A DNA stretch of 64,000 bases from Hyparrhenia diplandra (GCA_015847255.1 JADLZK010007663.1:124001-188000); one strand, 5' to 3'. Shown: positions 43,998 through 55,278, numbered from the stretch's first letter. Notes: a model not told the origin generated them from the letters alone. Numbers and translations: made by a program.

Positions 43998-45437
43998 TGT
44001 TGACGGTCGTTAACTACCTATTTTATACCGTCAACATTAGTATAAATCTACCAAAACATAATAGCAATAGGGCTTTGAGCTAACCATTTCCACAAGTTTT
44101 GGTACTTCACTTGTTTTGCGGGGGCAATGTTGGAAACATATACATTTTCGGCCAAAAAGCAAAGGAAAACATATAAAAGATAACAAGGCCCTAAATGGAC
44201 ATAAGCAAAGCAAGGAGAAGAGAGGAGAAAAGCCCATAAAATATCAATATCCAAACACAAGCCCAAGAGGTCGAGGCTCGAATCCAACATGAAATGATAA
44301 ACGGGCCGCAGGACATGGGTTCAATGTTGTGGGCATAACTTTCTCATACGAAATCGGATTTCAGCGAACGAATACTCGAAACGAAGCTAACTCCGAGGCC
44401 CACGTGCTCATACAAAGTTTCAGCCCAAACGGAGATCATATTGGTGCGCGCGCACCTTAGGGTGCGCCCGCACCCCGCTGAGGCCAAAACGGCCCATCTT
44501 CGCCCCGGGCGGCCCATCTCGACTGAAAAGTCCTGGAGGCGTGTTTGCTTGCCCAGAAGATGGTGTGGGATTAGTACCAAATGGCTTAGCCAAGATAGGA
44601 TCCCATGGTGAAGGTCCTATAAATAGATGGGCACTCCCTCACTTGTAACACACACCAATTCCAAGGGCAAGAGTCTCTCCCTCTCCTCTAAGAGAGCTCT
44701 CCCCTCTACTCCACTCCTTCACTCCAATGGACTTAGGTCCTCATTAGTAGTAGAAAGATTGGCGGAGGAGAGATGTGAGGGCCGGGAGCGGGGAAGTGCC
44801 GGACTTGTCGGCAACTCCCCGGACTTGTACCTCGGTGGATTCGTGCTCAGCTCCCTCATGGGATCTTGGCTAAGTAAGTTTCCACGATTCCGATAACCTT
44901 TATTGTCTCATGTTTATCCAAGCATTATCTACTCGTTTGCGGGATTGATAGTCGTCCTTGTGGCGTTGCTCTAGTAGAAGGACCCCGGGGACGGGTAAGC
45001 CTTGTTAACACGCTAGAGTAATAATCACTAGTGTAGACGTGGTGTCTAGGCTAGGGGTTGCCTATCTTTTGTGGCGCATCCCACGGTTGAGGGGGTAGGC
45101 GGCTGGGTTGTGACAGCCTTGTCCGTCCCTTGTAGTCCCCCCACGTTCGGGTGTGGCGCAGTGCTAAATGCCGGTCTTCATCCCAGTTTGGGCGATTGTC
45201 GGTGCCCGAAGTGAACAAGTAGCTCTAAAGCGAGGCTATCCATAGACCTTAAAGGTGTACGAATCCTTCTCGATAATCCTCCCCATCTTTGGTCTTGTGT
45301 GTCCTTGGGCGAACTAGTTAGAGAGAGTACCTCCGTTCCTCGTGGAAAATACGATACCCTCGAATATTTCGGGTGAAAGCTACAACGATAATTCTGACGC
45401 TTGCGGATTCTTCTCGCGACGTTAAGAAACGTTAACA
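43998..45437 (+). repeat. 3' LTR of the right unit
   Basis: It starts TGTTGACGGTCG and ends AAACGTTAACA, 1,440 bases. The inverted ends TGTTGACG/CGTTAACA are slightly decayed compared with the other LTR. Confidence 0.87.
44618..44625 (+). promoter_or_regulatory. TATA box, 3' LTR
   Basis: TATAAATA is in the same context as at 38805. An active 3' LTR would read out into 45438 onward. Confidence 0.55.
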
Positions 45438-45899
45438 AACACTCACCTCATTCTCTCTCTCTCTCTCTCTCTCGATCGAACAGGCATGTGAAATGACTCC
45501 ATACGTGACCCACGATGTATAGTACACCTATCGTATACGGTGTTGAGCATGTCAACATCATCATGATTACGATTGTACGGACCCGTCTTTGGATGAGCCG
45601 GCCGGCCGTGGCAACGTGAACGCTTCGGTTCCTTGTCGCAGAAGCGTCGGAGAGAGAGCATGGCCACCGGCAGGCCCCACAATTTAAAACAACAACAACA
45701 AATCATGGTTCAAAGGCACGTTGAGGGCCCCACAATTTAAAATACCTAAAAAATGTTTTAACTGACAAACCAAAAATCTAAATTAAATTCCGATTACACC
45801 GTAAATTTGTTTCAATTAATTCGTCAAAACAAGACATCATATGGATATAGTATTTAGATAAAATTAATAGTGGGCCCACACGATGGTAGTTGGGATAGA

Positions 45900-46600
45900 G
45901 TAGGACAAACTTTTTTCAGGGCCAATTCCTAATTCTCCCTAGTCCTATTACTCCAAATAATGTTTGAAATTTCGAAATACTAGCACACAAGTTACAGTCG
46001 CCCTTTTACATTAACCGTGGGACCATGGTGTCTGCATCGAACACTCTACAGTTGCCACCTCGGATTCCTTTATAGTGCTACTATGGGCAGTTTTCTCTCG
46101 CAGTCTCTCGTCTCTTCCTTCTCCCATACTACACCTACTAGTACTCTTCTCACCTCTTCTCCGTCCTGACTTTCCAAATTCATCTCAACCAAACCTGAGT
46201 AGTACAGAGCTGTCCGACATAGGGGACTGCCTCGCCTTCGCCTTCGTCTCCATCCTGGGCAGGTGGTGCTCTTTATCACATCCATGCAGCTAGATATGGT
46301 TTTTCATGTGGTTTTTGAAGCAGCTAATACAAAAGTTTTTTTCTTTTTTTGGTGGTTGCAAATCTAGATTGTAAAGTGCATTATCCTTCCTTTTTTTGAA
46401 GGGTTTTTTTGAATGGCTATTAAAAGGTTTTGTTTTGTCTTGCATATCTGTGTGACTCATGCTATCTACTAGCTTGTACAACATTGCTCAATAATTTTGC
46501 TGTCTTATACCTTTTCCCAATTCTTCCTAGGTACAATCACAAAGACCTATGCAGGAGATTATAAAAGGATGGGGAGGAGGCGAAGAAAATGTCGCAAGAA
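45900..46600 (+). repeat. copy B of the duplicated unit
   Basis: It aligns with 34820-35560 through GGGCCAATTCCTAATTCTCC, the CT-rich leader, CTCTTTATCACATCCATGCA, TGTTTTGTCTTGCATATCTG, and CAATCACAAAGACCTATGCA followed by GGAGATTATAAAAGG. Between exon-like pieces, GT/AG signals (for example CTTCCTAGGTACAATC) are plausible. No protein is identified. Confidence 0.7.
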
Positions 46601-46728
46601 ATGCACATCTTCTTCGCTTTGGAGATCCTTTTCCACCTCTCAACCTTCTTCTTGCATGCTATCGGGCCGGCCTCGCCTTGCTTCACGTGGATTCCGCTTC
46701 ACGTATCATGCGCATGGCTAGAGCTTAA

Positions 46729-46965
46729 GGGGGTGTTTGGATCACGCCCCCAACTCGGGCTGCATAAGATTAGGCATGCCACGGACTCCAAGGCGCGAGT
46801 GTTTGGTTCAGCTTTTCAGGCGGGCGCGCCACACCCCGCATGCTTCTGTTGTTTTTCTATTTTTGCTCAGATCGAACCTGTATTGCTAGTTTGTGCTAGT
46901 TTATGCATGAGTACTCTTTGTGCATTGTGGCTAAACAAACGAATTCGGCTTGATTTGTTCCAGTG
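46729..46965 (+). other. possible MITE-like insertion (GTGTTTGG ends)
   Basis: It starts GGGGGTGTTTGGATC and ends near GCTAAACAAACGAATTCGGC. Inverted GTTTGG/CTAAACAAAC ends are common in grass hAT-like MITEs. The pairing is short and no target duplication was found. Confidence 0.25.
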
Positions 46966-47687
46966 AAAAGAGGCAAATTTTGGCCTTGTGTTGAAACAAA
47001 TTTGGCATCGAACACTCACCTCCTTCTCTCTCTCTCTCTCGATCGATCGAACAGGCATGTGAAATGACTCCATACGTGACCCTTGATGTACGTAAAGACA
47101 CCTACTGTACATAATGTTCGTGCATGTCATCATCATGGTTACGATTCTACTGCACTGCGTCTTTGGTGCGGATGACACCGCGAGGATGGACGGAACGATG
47201 AGTTTTTATATTCCCAAAAAAGTTTTGACCCAAACCCTTTTCCAACAATACTACGGGAACTCCTCGCGGCCGGCAGAGGCGAGTCGGCCGGCCGTGCCAA
47301 CGTGAACGCTTCTCGTTCCTTATCGCGAAGCGTCGGATTAATTATAGATGAGAGAGAGCATACACCGGCGGGCCCCATAATTTAAAATACCTAAAAAAAT
47401 GTTTTAACCGACAAACCAAAAATCTAAATTAAATTCCAATTACACTATTAAATTTGTTTCAATTAATTCTTCAAAACAAGATGTCACATGGATATACGTA
47501 TTTAGAAAATTACAAGTGGGCCCACACGATGAATGCAGAGAAACTGGGAATCTTGATGACTAGGACAGAATATTCCTTCTAAAGGAAGCAAATAGAGGAA
47601 CGTGAGTCAATTTTTTTTCGTTTTTGCAAAAATCCAAGGATGGTAGACTAGTTTAGCAAACTCTTGGAGACGCACTGTCATTTTACT

Positions 47688-47696
47688 TTTAATTGT
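47688..47696 (+). repeat. 9-bp target duplicate of the Mutator-like element
   Basis: TTTAATTGT here and ATTAATTGT at 48298-48306 differ by one base. Confidence 0.75.
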
Positions 47697-48297
47697 GAGA
47701 AATTGTGAAATTTAATCCTGCCGCTAGAAATATGACACAGAATTCGCTTGCTTTACGAAATATGACCCATGTTGTGCGATTTGCTATGAAATCTAGACTT
47801 TTCGAATTTTCCAGATTTCAATAATTACAGGGGCCATTTTTCACTGTTTAGGGCATCAGGGCCGCCTACCAACGCGCCGCCGACCGTCGCGGCAGCCTTG
47901 CCACGCGCGGCCACCCTATGGATGTGGGCTGGGCAAATGAGGCGCTGGGAGGAGCAGTGGAGAGCGCGTGGCGTGTAGACTTGGGGCAGCGGACGGCGGT
48001 TCGGCGGCGACGGCGCTATCGCGCTGCACTTCGCGGACTCAAGACGAAGGTCGTGGCGGGTTGGACTCTCCGTGAGCCGACGACGGGCCCAAGAGGAATT
48101 GAGGAAAGGGTAATGATGTCCTTTCCCATTCTCAAACAGTTAAAGAAATTTTCTAAATTTATAGAAAATATAAAAATCCCAAAAAATCCAGATTTCATAA
48201 GAACTCGCGCGACATGGGTCATATTTCATAAGGCATGCTAATTCGGGTCATATTTCTAGCGGCACACACGATAATGGGTTAAATTTCATAATTTCTC
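47697..48297 (+). mobile_element. 601-bp Mutator-like element with long inverted repeats and GC-rich interior
   Basis: The left arm starts GAGAAATTGTGAAATTTAA. The right arm, reverse-complemented, starts GAGAAATTATGAAATTTAA. They pair for about 120 bases with an indel, including CCGCTAGAAATATGAC and GAAATATGACCCATGT in both. Nine-base direct repeats flank it. The interior (47850-48110) is GC-rich with CGGCGG words and a frame 47918-48241 without a recognised domain. Paralogous stretches at about 50128-50160 and 52335-52375 lack the insertion. The size, long inverted repeats and GC-rich load fit a Pack-MULE, but the source gene is not identified. Confidence 0.82.
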
Positions 48298-48309
48298 ATT
48301 AATTGTATA

Positions 48310-48860
48310 AATGAAGCCGCTAGGAAGCAATGGTTTAGCAGCCCCCTGTCATAGTCATATCTTGTTGGCTACTCTACTAAGCAGCCCCCCTTTCGTAGTC
48401 ATATCTTGTTGGCTACTCTACTACAAGCAGCTCCTCGTCGTATTTTTAGGGCAAAAATCTAGATGAAAAAAACTCGATACTAACACTCCCCGCCCACACC
48501 TAGGGTGGCCTTGTCATCTGTCTTACCAACCTCATGATCTTTGTGGATGCGGACCATGTGGGACGACCTTGGAGGCGAGATCCAAAGACGGATCTAGCGC
48601 AAACGCTAGAACAGTCTCGTTGTGTCGTCTTACAAATCTACTCTATATGTGACTCAATCTAACTTGTACAAAAATTATGTTGTCTTAAATATCTTTTTTC
48701 GGGTTGATCCTGTACAACCACAAAGAACTAGTGGGCAGGAAATTATAAAAGGATTAAAGAGAAGATCATATCCATCTATCTATGGTGCTCGAGCAATTTG
48801 AAGATAATACTAGATCTTTGTGGTGCGGTCCAAGTGAATAGTAGTAGGAGTAGGTGTGCA
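48310..48860 (+). repeat. part of the duplicated unit (matches 50160-50480 and 52370-52880)
   Basis: Landmarks are AAGCAATGGTTTAG, CTCATATCTTGTTGGCTA, GCGGACCATG...GGACGACCTTGGAGGC, TTGTACAAAAATT.TGT and GATCAAAGAGAAGATCATAT-type text. It corresponds to the downstream half of the unit. No protein is identified. Confidence 0.65.
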
Positions 48861-48865
48861 GATCG

Positions 48866-49085
48866 ATGGTGCCTTTGGGTGTTTAGTTCCCATGCAACCC
48901 AAAAAGTGCTACAGTACCTGGCACATCAAATCTTTTAACGCATGCATGGAGTATTTAAATATAGAGAAACAAAAAACTAATTACACAGTTTAGCTGAAAA
49001 GAGCAAGATGAATCTTAAGCCTAATTACTCCATGGTAAGACAATAAATACCAAATACAAACGAAAAGTGCTACAGTCAGAATATT
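48866..49085 (+). other. possible MITE remnant (TTTAGTTCCC...AAGTGCTACAGT)
   Basis: The words GGTGTTTAGTTCCC and AAAAGTGCTACAGT (twice, at about 48900 and 49063) are typical of a widespread grass MITE group. The stretch is absent from the paralogous positions near 50500 and 52880. Ends and target duplication are unclear. Confidence 0.35.
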
Positions 49086-49602
49086 TCACCAACTAATTGT
49101 GTCGAAACAATTATTTTGTCTGAACTGCTATTGTGACTTTATTTTGTGTTTACTCTGCTTAATGGAAAACGCGCCGAAGGGCGTGATCTCGAAAAAAATT
49201 GTGTCGAAACAAATTTGGCAGCCCTATATCAAATGGAGATGCAGGAGCTTGGCCAAACTCTCTCTCTCTCTGTCTCTATGCGCCTCTCGTCTCTTCCTTC
49301 TCCCAAGATCGCATCGAACAGGGCCTGGTCAAATGACTTCATATGTGACCCTACAGGCCGGTCATGGAAAAAAAGAGTCGGCGGTGTGCGGATGACACTG
49401 AGCGACCTGCACCAAGGATGGACGGAACGATGATAGGCAGCGTGGGCCCTATTGTACTCAGAGGATTCGCATGCACGGTATACAGAGTACTACTCCCAGG
49501 GCCCCAGGCCCCTGTCCCGGCTCCTCGCTCGACTCTTCACAAAAAGAAAAAAGAAAAAAAATGATTTCTATTTTTAATCTGGGAGTGCCGCCAAAAGCCT
49601 AA

Positions 49603-49808
49603 CAGTCGAGGACCGAGCGTAGCTCGGTTGGTTAGCTCGCCAGGTGAGCGAGCAACCGGACGCTAGTTCGATTCCCAGGATAGTGTGTGTACTAGTTGTA
49701 GTTAGGTCTGGTTGTACACGGGTAGTGTGTGTCGTGTGCGTGTAGTGTGTGTGTGTGTGTGTATGAACAGATACTACAACTGTACCCAGAGTAAGAGGCA
49801 ACTCAAAA
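49603..49808 (+). mobile_element. tRNA-derived SINE
   Basis: The head carries an RNA polymerase III A box (TAGCTCGGTTGG, 49620-49631) and B box (AGTTCGATTCC, 49665-49675). The body has GT-rich repeats (about 49683-49765), and the tail ends ACTCAAAAAA. Direct repeats AAAAGCCTAA flank it at 49593-49602 and 49809-49818. Paralogous units at 53903 and 50911 read CCAAAAGCCTA without the insertion. Confidence 0.82.
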
Positions 49809-49814
49809 AAAAGC

Positions 49815-50500
49815 CTAAAATAGTCTTTCTCCCTCCTATTAATCCAAACTATATTTCAAATTCGAAATAGTACACAAGTTATAGTCGCCCTTAGCAAGAT
49901 TTAAGAAGCAAAAATGTGTCGCCCTACATTAACCGGGTGCCCGTGGGGGGCCATGGTGTCGCATCAAACACTCTACAAGATACTAGTACTACATATTGAA
50001 TATGTTCGGCTAATTTTGGCTGATTGAATAGTATTATAAGCTGAAATAAGATAAGCCAACTTTTTTTTTTTCGTTTTTGCATAAAATCCAAGGATGGCAA
50101 ACTAGTTTAGCAAACTCTTGTAGATGCTATGTCATTTTACTATTAAATGTATACATGAAGCTGCTAGGAAGCAATAGTTTAGCTCCTCGTAGTACTCATA
50201 TATCTTGTTGGCTATTCTATTCTTTAGGGTGAAAAACTCAATGAAAGTGAAGAAAAGACATTTTCCTAACAACTTGTGGAGGTAACATATGTTATCAAGT
50301 TAATTATATACATGAAGAAGCAATGGTTTATTAGCTCCCCTGTAGTACTCATATCTTGTTGGCTATTCTATTTTTCAAGGTGTAAAATGGATGCTAAGAC
50401 TCTCCACAACGTTATGGGTGCTCAAAAGGATCTAACCCTCGCAACTGGTAGAGCCGGGTGTGCCTCCTTCCGCCATCGGTCCAAGTGAATAGTAGTAGTA
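49815..50500 (+). repeat. copy C of the duplicated unit (partial)
   Basis: It begins with TCTTTCTCCCTCCTATTAAT and CAAATTCGAAATAG.ACACAA, then ACCGGGTGCCCGTGGGG.CCATGG, and jumps to the downstream text (GGCAAACTAGTTTAGCAAAC, ATGAAG.TGCTAGGAAG). The middle exon-like pieces are missing. Confidence 0.62.
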
Positions 50501-50899
50501 GCCGTAGTTGGTACTCATTGTCCCCCGCTAACTTCAACGTGAGGGGCTCGTGGGCCGTAGGGACTATAATAATTAATAATCTTCCATATAGGTCTCGAGC
50601 TCGTCATGGACATGGCTAGCGCTTAAGACCCGCTACTGGACATTATAATCCTGCCGAGGGCCGTAAGCGTCTCAACGGTATTGTTGTCATCCCTATTCGA
50701 GTCTGGACCCGAGGGACATCCATATTTGTCTTCGTTCTCGTCCTCCTTTCTTTGGCAAATTTCCCGATTTGAATACATATTTGAAGTCCAACCCACACTC
50801 GCTACAAGTGTCCCCCGCTAGAAGTGGATGAAACAAAACTACTCTTGCTTTCTCCACCCTCCTCCCACCCTCTGCTCAAAATTGAAATTGAGGAGCGTG

Positions 50900-51960
50900 G
50901 CTCCAAAAGCCTAAAACATTCTGTCTCCCTCCTCCAAACTCTCTTTTAAATTCAAAATACTAGGTGTATGCGTGTATTACACAAGTTATAGTCGCTCTTA
51001 GCAAAGTTGCGTCTGAAAACCGGGTGCCCGTGGGGCCATGGTGTCCACATCGAACACTCTACTAAAAGTTCTTTTCTTTTCTCTCTCCCAGCCTCTCGTC
51101 ACTCTCGCCGCTTCCTTCTCCTCCCATACTAGTACTAGTAGTACCACCACTCTTCTCGCCTCTTCTCTGCTGACTTCCAAACTTTTCTCACCAAATCTTA
51201 CCAAATAAAGAGTAGAGAGCGGTCCGACATAGGGATCTCGCCTCGTCCTCGGGCCAAGGTCTCCATCCTTGGCAGGTGCACCTCTTTATCACACCCATGG
51301 ATCTAGATATGATTTTTCATGTGGTTTTCAAAACAGCAAATACAGATCTTTTTTTTTTTTGGGTGGTTGCACATCCGGGATCCGTCGGGGCCTCGTGTCC
51401 CCGGTAGCGGCTACGGTGAGGTCGCGTCATCGTCTTGACTTTTCGGCCGGGGATCCCGGCCGGCGTGGGAGCGCCGGGCGGAGAACGAGGCGTTTATCGC
51501 GGCGTTCGACAGATTGCCGACGCCGCCGTCCCGCGAAGTCCCGGCCGCCGGATCTCTGGTGTTTTACTTGTGGGTTGGGGCGGCGGCAAGAAGAAAAAAG
51601 TCGCAAGAGAAGCACATCTTGTTGGGTAAACACCTAAATCTAAATTGTAAAGTGCATTACCCTTTTTTGAAGTTTTTTTTTTTGAATGGCTCTAAAAAGG
51701 TTTTGTTTTGTCTTGCATATCTGTGTGATTCATTTTATCTGTCTTAAATACCTTTTTCCAATTGATTCAGGTATAAACACAAAGATCTATGCGGGAGATT
51801 ATAAAAGTGTGGGAGGAGGCCTAAGAAAACGCGGAAAAAAAACACATTTCTTCTTAGGTAAACCCCGAATCTAATCCCAAAGTGCATTTCATTTTTCACT
51901 AACCAACCAATCCCAGATCTATAAACTTCCCACTTTAGCAAACTTAAGTCCAGAACCCTG
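50900..51960 (+). repeat. copy D of the duplicated unit
   Basis: It is the fullest copy, running from CCAAAAGCCTAAAACATTC through GGGTGCCCGTGGGGCCATGG, the CT-rich leader, CTCTTTATCACACCCATGGA, a T-run ending in a GC-rich exon-like block (51370-51640), GGCTCTAAAAAGGTTTTGTT, GATTCAGGTATAAACACAAA and GCGGGAGATTATAAAAG. The GC-rich block encodes competing frames on both strands. The small frame ATGCGGGAGATTATAAAAGT recurs in copies D, E and F. I cannot assign a protein. Confidence 0.7.
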
Positions 51961-53890
51961 AGAGTGAAACTAAATTATATTTCCACCCTTCGTTTACCTC
52001 TTCTCGTCTGTTCTTTTTTTTTTGAGGTGTTCCCATGTACGATAGATGGGCCGTCCACTAGGCTATAACTTTGCTAAGAGCGACTGTAACTTGTGTAGTA
52101 CAGTACACGTGCTACTAGTATTTCCAGCCTTCGTTTACCTCTTCTTGTCTGTTCTGTTCCCATGTACGATAGATGGGCCGTCCACTAGGCACTAACTACC
52201 TCTTTCCGTTGGAGCCAAGATTTTTTTTTTTTTTTTTTTTTTTGCAAAAATCCAAGGATGGCAAACTAGTTTAGCAAACTCTAGGAGATGACTACCAAGA
52301 AAATTAGAGGCACAACCAAACACACGGCAGGAGATGTTGTCATTTTATTGTTAATTGTAGTACATGAAGTTGCTAAGCAATGGTTTAGCGACTCTCTATC
52401 ATACTCATATCTTGTTGACTATATTTTTTAGGGCGAAAAAATCGATGAAAAGTGGAGGAAGATTAAAAATATAATTCTTCCATGTTCGGTGATAATATTA
52501 ACACTCCCCGCCACACCTAAGTACTACTGCCCCATAATGGGGGAGGGAGAGGCCTTGTCAAGGAGATGTCACCCTCATCGCCTTTGTTGATGCGACCATG
52601 AGGACGACCTTGGAGGCAGTATCTAGCATCGAATCCCGCGCGAACGCCAAGAAAGGTATCTTCTTGTGTTACAAATTTATGTGACTCCCGCCATCTAACT
52701 TGTATAAAAATTGTGTTGTCTTAAATACCTTTTTTTCGGGTTGATCCTGTGTACAACCACAAAGAAGATTTTAAAAGGATCAAAGAGAAGATCATATACA
52801 CATCTATCCTCCCGAGCAATTTGAAGATAATAGATCTTGTGTTGTGGGCACAAGTTGTGGTGCGGTCCAAGTGAATATACAGCAGCAGTAGCTCTCTATC
52901 GTCCCTTTTAACATCTAAGGGAGGGGCTCGGGTCGTAGGGACTATAATCTCCCGTGTAGGTCTCGAGCCCCTGGTCATGGCCATGGCTAGCGCTTTTAAG
53001 ACCTACGCTGGAGATTATAATCCTGTTGAGGGTCACAAGCGCCTCGATGGTGTTCGAAGTCCGGACCCGAGGGATGTCCATATTTGTCTTCGTAGCTTAG
53101 GTCTTTTCGGCAAAATATGTAGTGCAAACCACCATCTTCGTAAACCTCTGTGTAAACCACGGCAAAAAAATTATGTAAATTCATCAAAAAAATCACACAT
53201 GTAGATGATATGATGATACACAAAAATATCATGTCCAAACTTGACTCCGCTTTTGTGACCGAGAGTTATAAAAATAACAAATTTCTAACAAATTGTGGAG
53301 TCGAGTTTGGACAAGATATTTTACAAGATTGTGTATCATCATATGATCTATATGTGTGAATTTTTTGGTGAATTTAGATGACTTTTTTTGCCATGGTTTA
53401 CACAGGTTTACACGAAGACGGTGGTTTGCACTACATATTTTCCCTAGGTCTTTCTTCGACAATGTTCTTGTTTCATCTTGTTTCTTCTTATATTGTCTCA
53501 CAGGGTACTATTAAATCAAATTAAATCAGCCTTTACCGTAACAACCCGTTTCTCTCAGAATGTTATTATTATCAAAATTTTGTTCAAATTTGGAATGCTC
53601 TAGCTCTCCAAGAATCTTGAAATAAATAACTTAAGATTGAGAGAGTATTTATCTATACAAAATTTGGCAAATTTCCTAATTTGAATACATTTTGAAGTCC
53701 AACCCATGCTCACTACAAAAACTCATTCGGTGCAAAGTGTCCCTCCGGAAGTGAAACGAAACAAAACAACTCTTGCTTTCTCCACTCTCCTCCCCCCTCC
53801 GCTCAAAATTGAAATTTGGCGAGCACGGCACCAATGTCCTCGGCTCCACGACCCGTCACAAAAAAAAAAACCCCCGATTTCTATTTTTAA
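51960..53890 (+). repeat. downstream halves of the duplicated unit, with internal short repeats
   Basis: A short direct repeat, GTTCCCATGTACGATAGATG, occurs at about 52028 and 52154. A poly-T run lies at 52211-52243. Text at 52440-52900 matches 48480-48860. The block 53080-53190 (CATATTTGTCTTCGTAGCTT to CACACATGTAGATGAT) recurs in reverse complement at about 53300-53460 (for example TAAACCTCTGTGTAAACCAC at 53139 against GTGGTTTACACAGGTTTACA-like text near 53393), giving an imperfect inverted repeat. No gene is recognised. Confidence 0.55.
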
Positions 53891-54960
53891 CTGGGAGTGC
53901 CGTAGTGCCGCCAAAAGCCTAGTCTTTTCTCCCTCCTAACTCCAAACTCTGTTTCAAATTCCAAATACTAGTAGTACACAAGTTACGCCGCCCCTACTAG
54001 CAAACTTTGCGCCTGAAAACCGGGTGCCCGTGGGGCCATGGTGTCTGCACTAAACAATCTACAAGCGCTAGATAGTAGTATTGTGCGCTCTCGCAGATCT
54101 CTCGTCACTTCCTTCTCCCCGCTTGTACTACTTACTAGTACTAGTAGTGCCCTCTTCTCGCCACTTCTGCTGACTTCCAAACTCTTCTCACCAAACAAAG
54201 AGTAGAGAGCGGTCCGACACAGGGGTTCGCTTCACCCTCGGCGCCTCGCTTCGCATCCTTGGCGGTGCACCTCTTTATCACACCCATGGATCTAGATATG
54301 ATTTTTGATGTCATTTTTGAAACAACAAATATAGAAGTTCTTGGGTGGTTGCAGATCCCGGGTCCGTCGTGGGGCCTCTGTGGGCGGTTACGGCGAGATC
54401 GCGCCATTGTCTTGACTTCCTCACCGGTGATCCCGGCCGGCGTGGGAGCGCGCGGAGAACGGGCGTTTATCACGGGCGCTCGACCGATTGCCGATGCCTT
54501 CGTGTTCAAGTCCCGCCGCCGGATCTCCGGTGTTTTACTAGTGGGTTGGGGCGGCGTCGAAGAAAAAGTCGCAAGAGAAGCACGCCTTGTTGGGTAAACA
54601 CCTAAATCTAAATTGTAAAGTGCATTACCCTTTTTTTGAAGGTTTTTTTTGATTGGCTCTAAAAAGGTTTTGTTTTGTCTTGCATATCTATGTGATTCAT
54701 TTTATCGTGTTAAATACCTTTTTCCGATTGATTCAGGTATAAACACAAAGATCTATGCGGGAGATTATAAAAGTGAGGCGCTCAACCCTATTATATTTGA
54801 GCTCATGAAGGAAATAGTGTGCAAGAAATCTCGTTGCCTACCGACTATCATCTCGCTAGCTCGCACGCATATCTTCTTAGGTAAACGCTGAATCTAATCC
54901 TCGGTGCATTTCATTTTCCACTAACCAACCAATCTCAGATCTATAAACTTCCCACTCTAG
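53890..54960 (+). repeat. copy E of the duplicated unit
   Basis: It parallels copy D: GCCAAAAGCCTAGTCTTTTC, GGGTGCCCGTGGGGCCATGG, CTCTTTATCACACCCATGGA, a GC-rich block (54340-54600), GGCTCTAAAAAGGTTTTGTT, and GATTCAGGTATAAACACAAA with GCGGGAGATTATAAAAG. The GC-rich block again opens frames on both strands (54259-54597 plus; 54141-54509 minus), none with a known motif. Confidence 0.68.
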
Positions 54961-55036
54961 CAAACTTGCATCAGGAACCCTATTATATTTCCACCCTTAG
55001 TTTTACCTCTTCTCGCTCTGTTTCGTTTCCCATGTA

Positions 55037-55278
55037 CTCCCTCCGTCTCACAAATAAACGCAATTCTTTGACTTCAACGACACCGCTTTCACCGTTCGTC
55101 TTTATTAAAAAATTATTTTCACCGTTCCCATGACTGACTTTTTCGTTAGAGATATTTTCAAAATTATTTATTTATTTTATTATTTCCACACAAAAATCTA
55201 AAAATAAGACTTAATGGTCAAAGAGGATTCGTGAGAAGTCAAATAATTGCGTTTATCGTATTTGTGAGACGGAGGGTG
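55037..55278 (+). mobile_element. Stowaway MITE (Tc1/mariner type)
   Basis: The ends are CTCCCTCCGTCTCACAAATA and (reverse complement) CACCCTCCGTCTCACAAATA, with TA on each side (55035-55036, 55279-55280). The arms continue with AAACGCAATT/ATAAACGCAATT. The paralogous stretch near 52160 (CCCATGTACGATAG) lacks it. Confidence 0.9.

Larger units (their letters stand above)
35879..45437 (+). mobile_element. tandem Athila-like LTR element: partial internal - LTR - internal - LTR
   Basis: Bases 35879-38182 are a near-copy of 41700-43997 (same poly-A tracts, same text down to GTGTGTGGGAGTT). Each copy is directly followed by an LTR (38183-39620 and 43998-45437). So two units share the middle LTR, and the left unit has lost its own 5' LTR and 5' internal part. 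Such LTR-sharing tandems arise by unequal recombination between LTRs. The right outer flank, AACACTCACC, is uninterrupted in a paralogous copy at 46988. The left flank is truncated, so no target duplication is visible. Confidence 0.82.
45438..47540 (+). repeat. locally duplicated flank: copies at 45438-45895 and 46984-47540
   Basis: Both copies read AACACTCACCTC, a CT microsatellite, CGAACAGGCATGTGAAATGA, ...AACGTGAACGCTTC, ...CAATTTAAAA/TAATTTAAAA, and end near GTGGGCCCACACGATG. Between them lies unit copy B (45900-46600). A partial third copy is at about 49195-49440 (GTGTCGAAACAAATTTGGCA, then CTGGTCAAATGACTTCATAT). No coding sequence is recognised. Confidence 0.75.

Noticed and set aside
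49611..49680. tRNA gene
   Set aside because: A and B boxes are present, but the acceptor stem does not close and the segment is bounded by target duplicates with an A-rich tail, so it is a SINE head.
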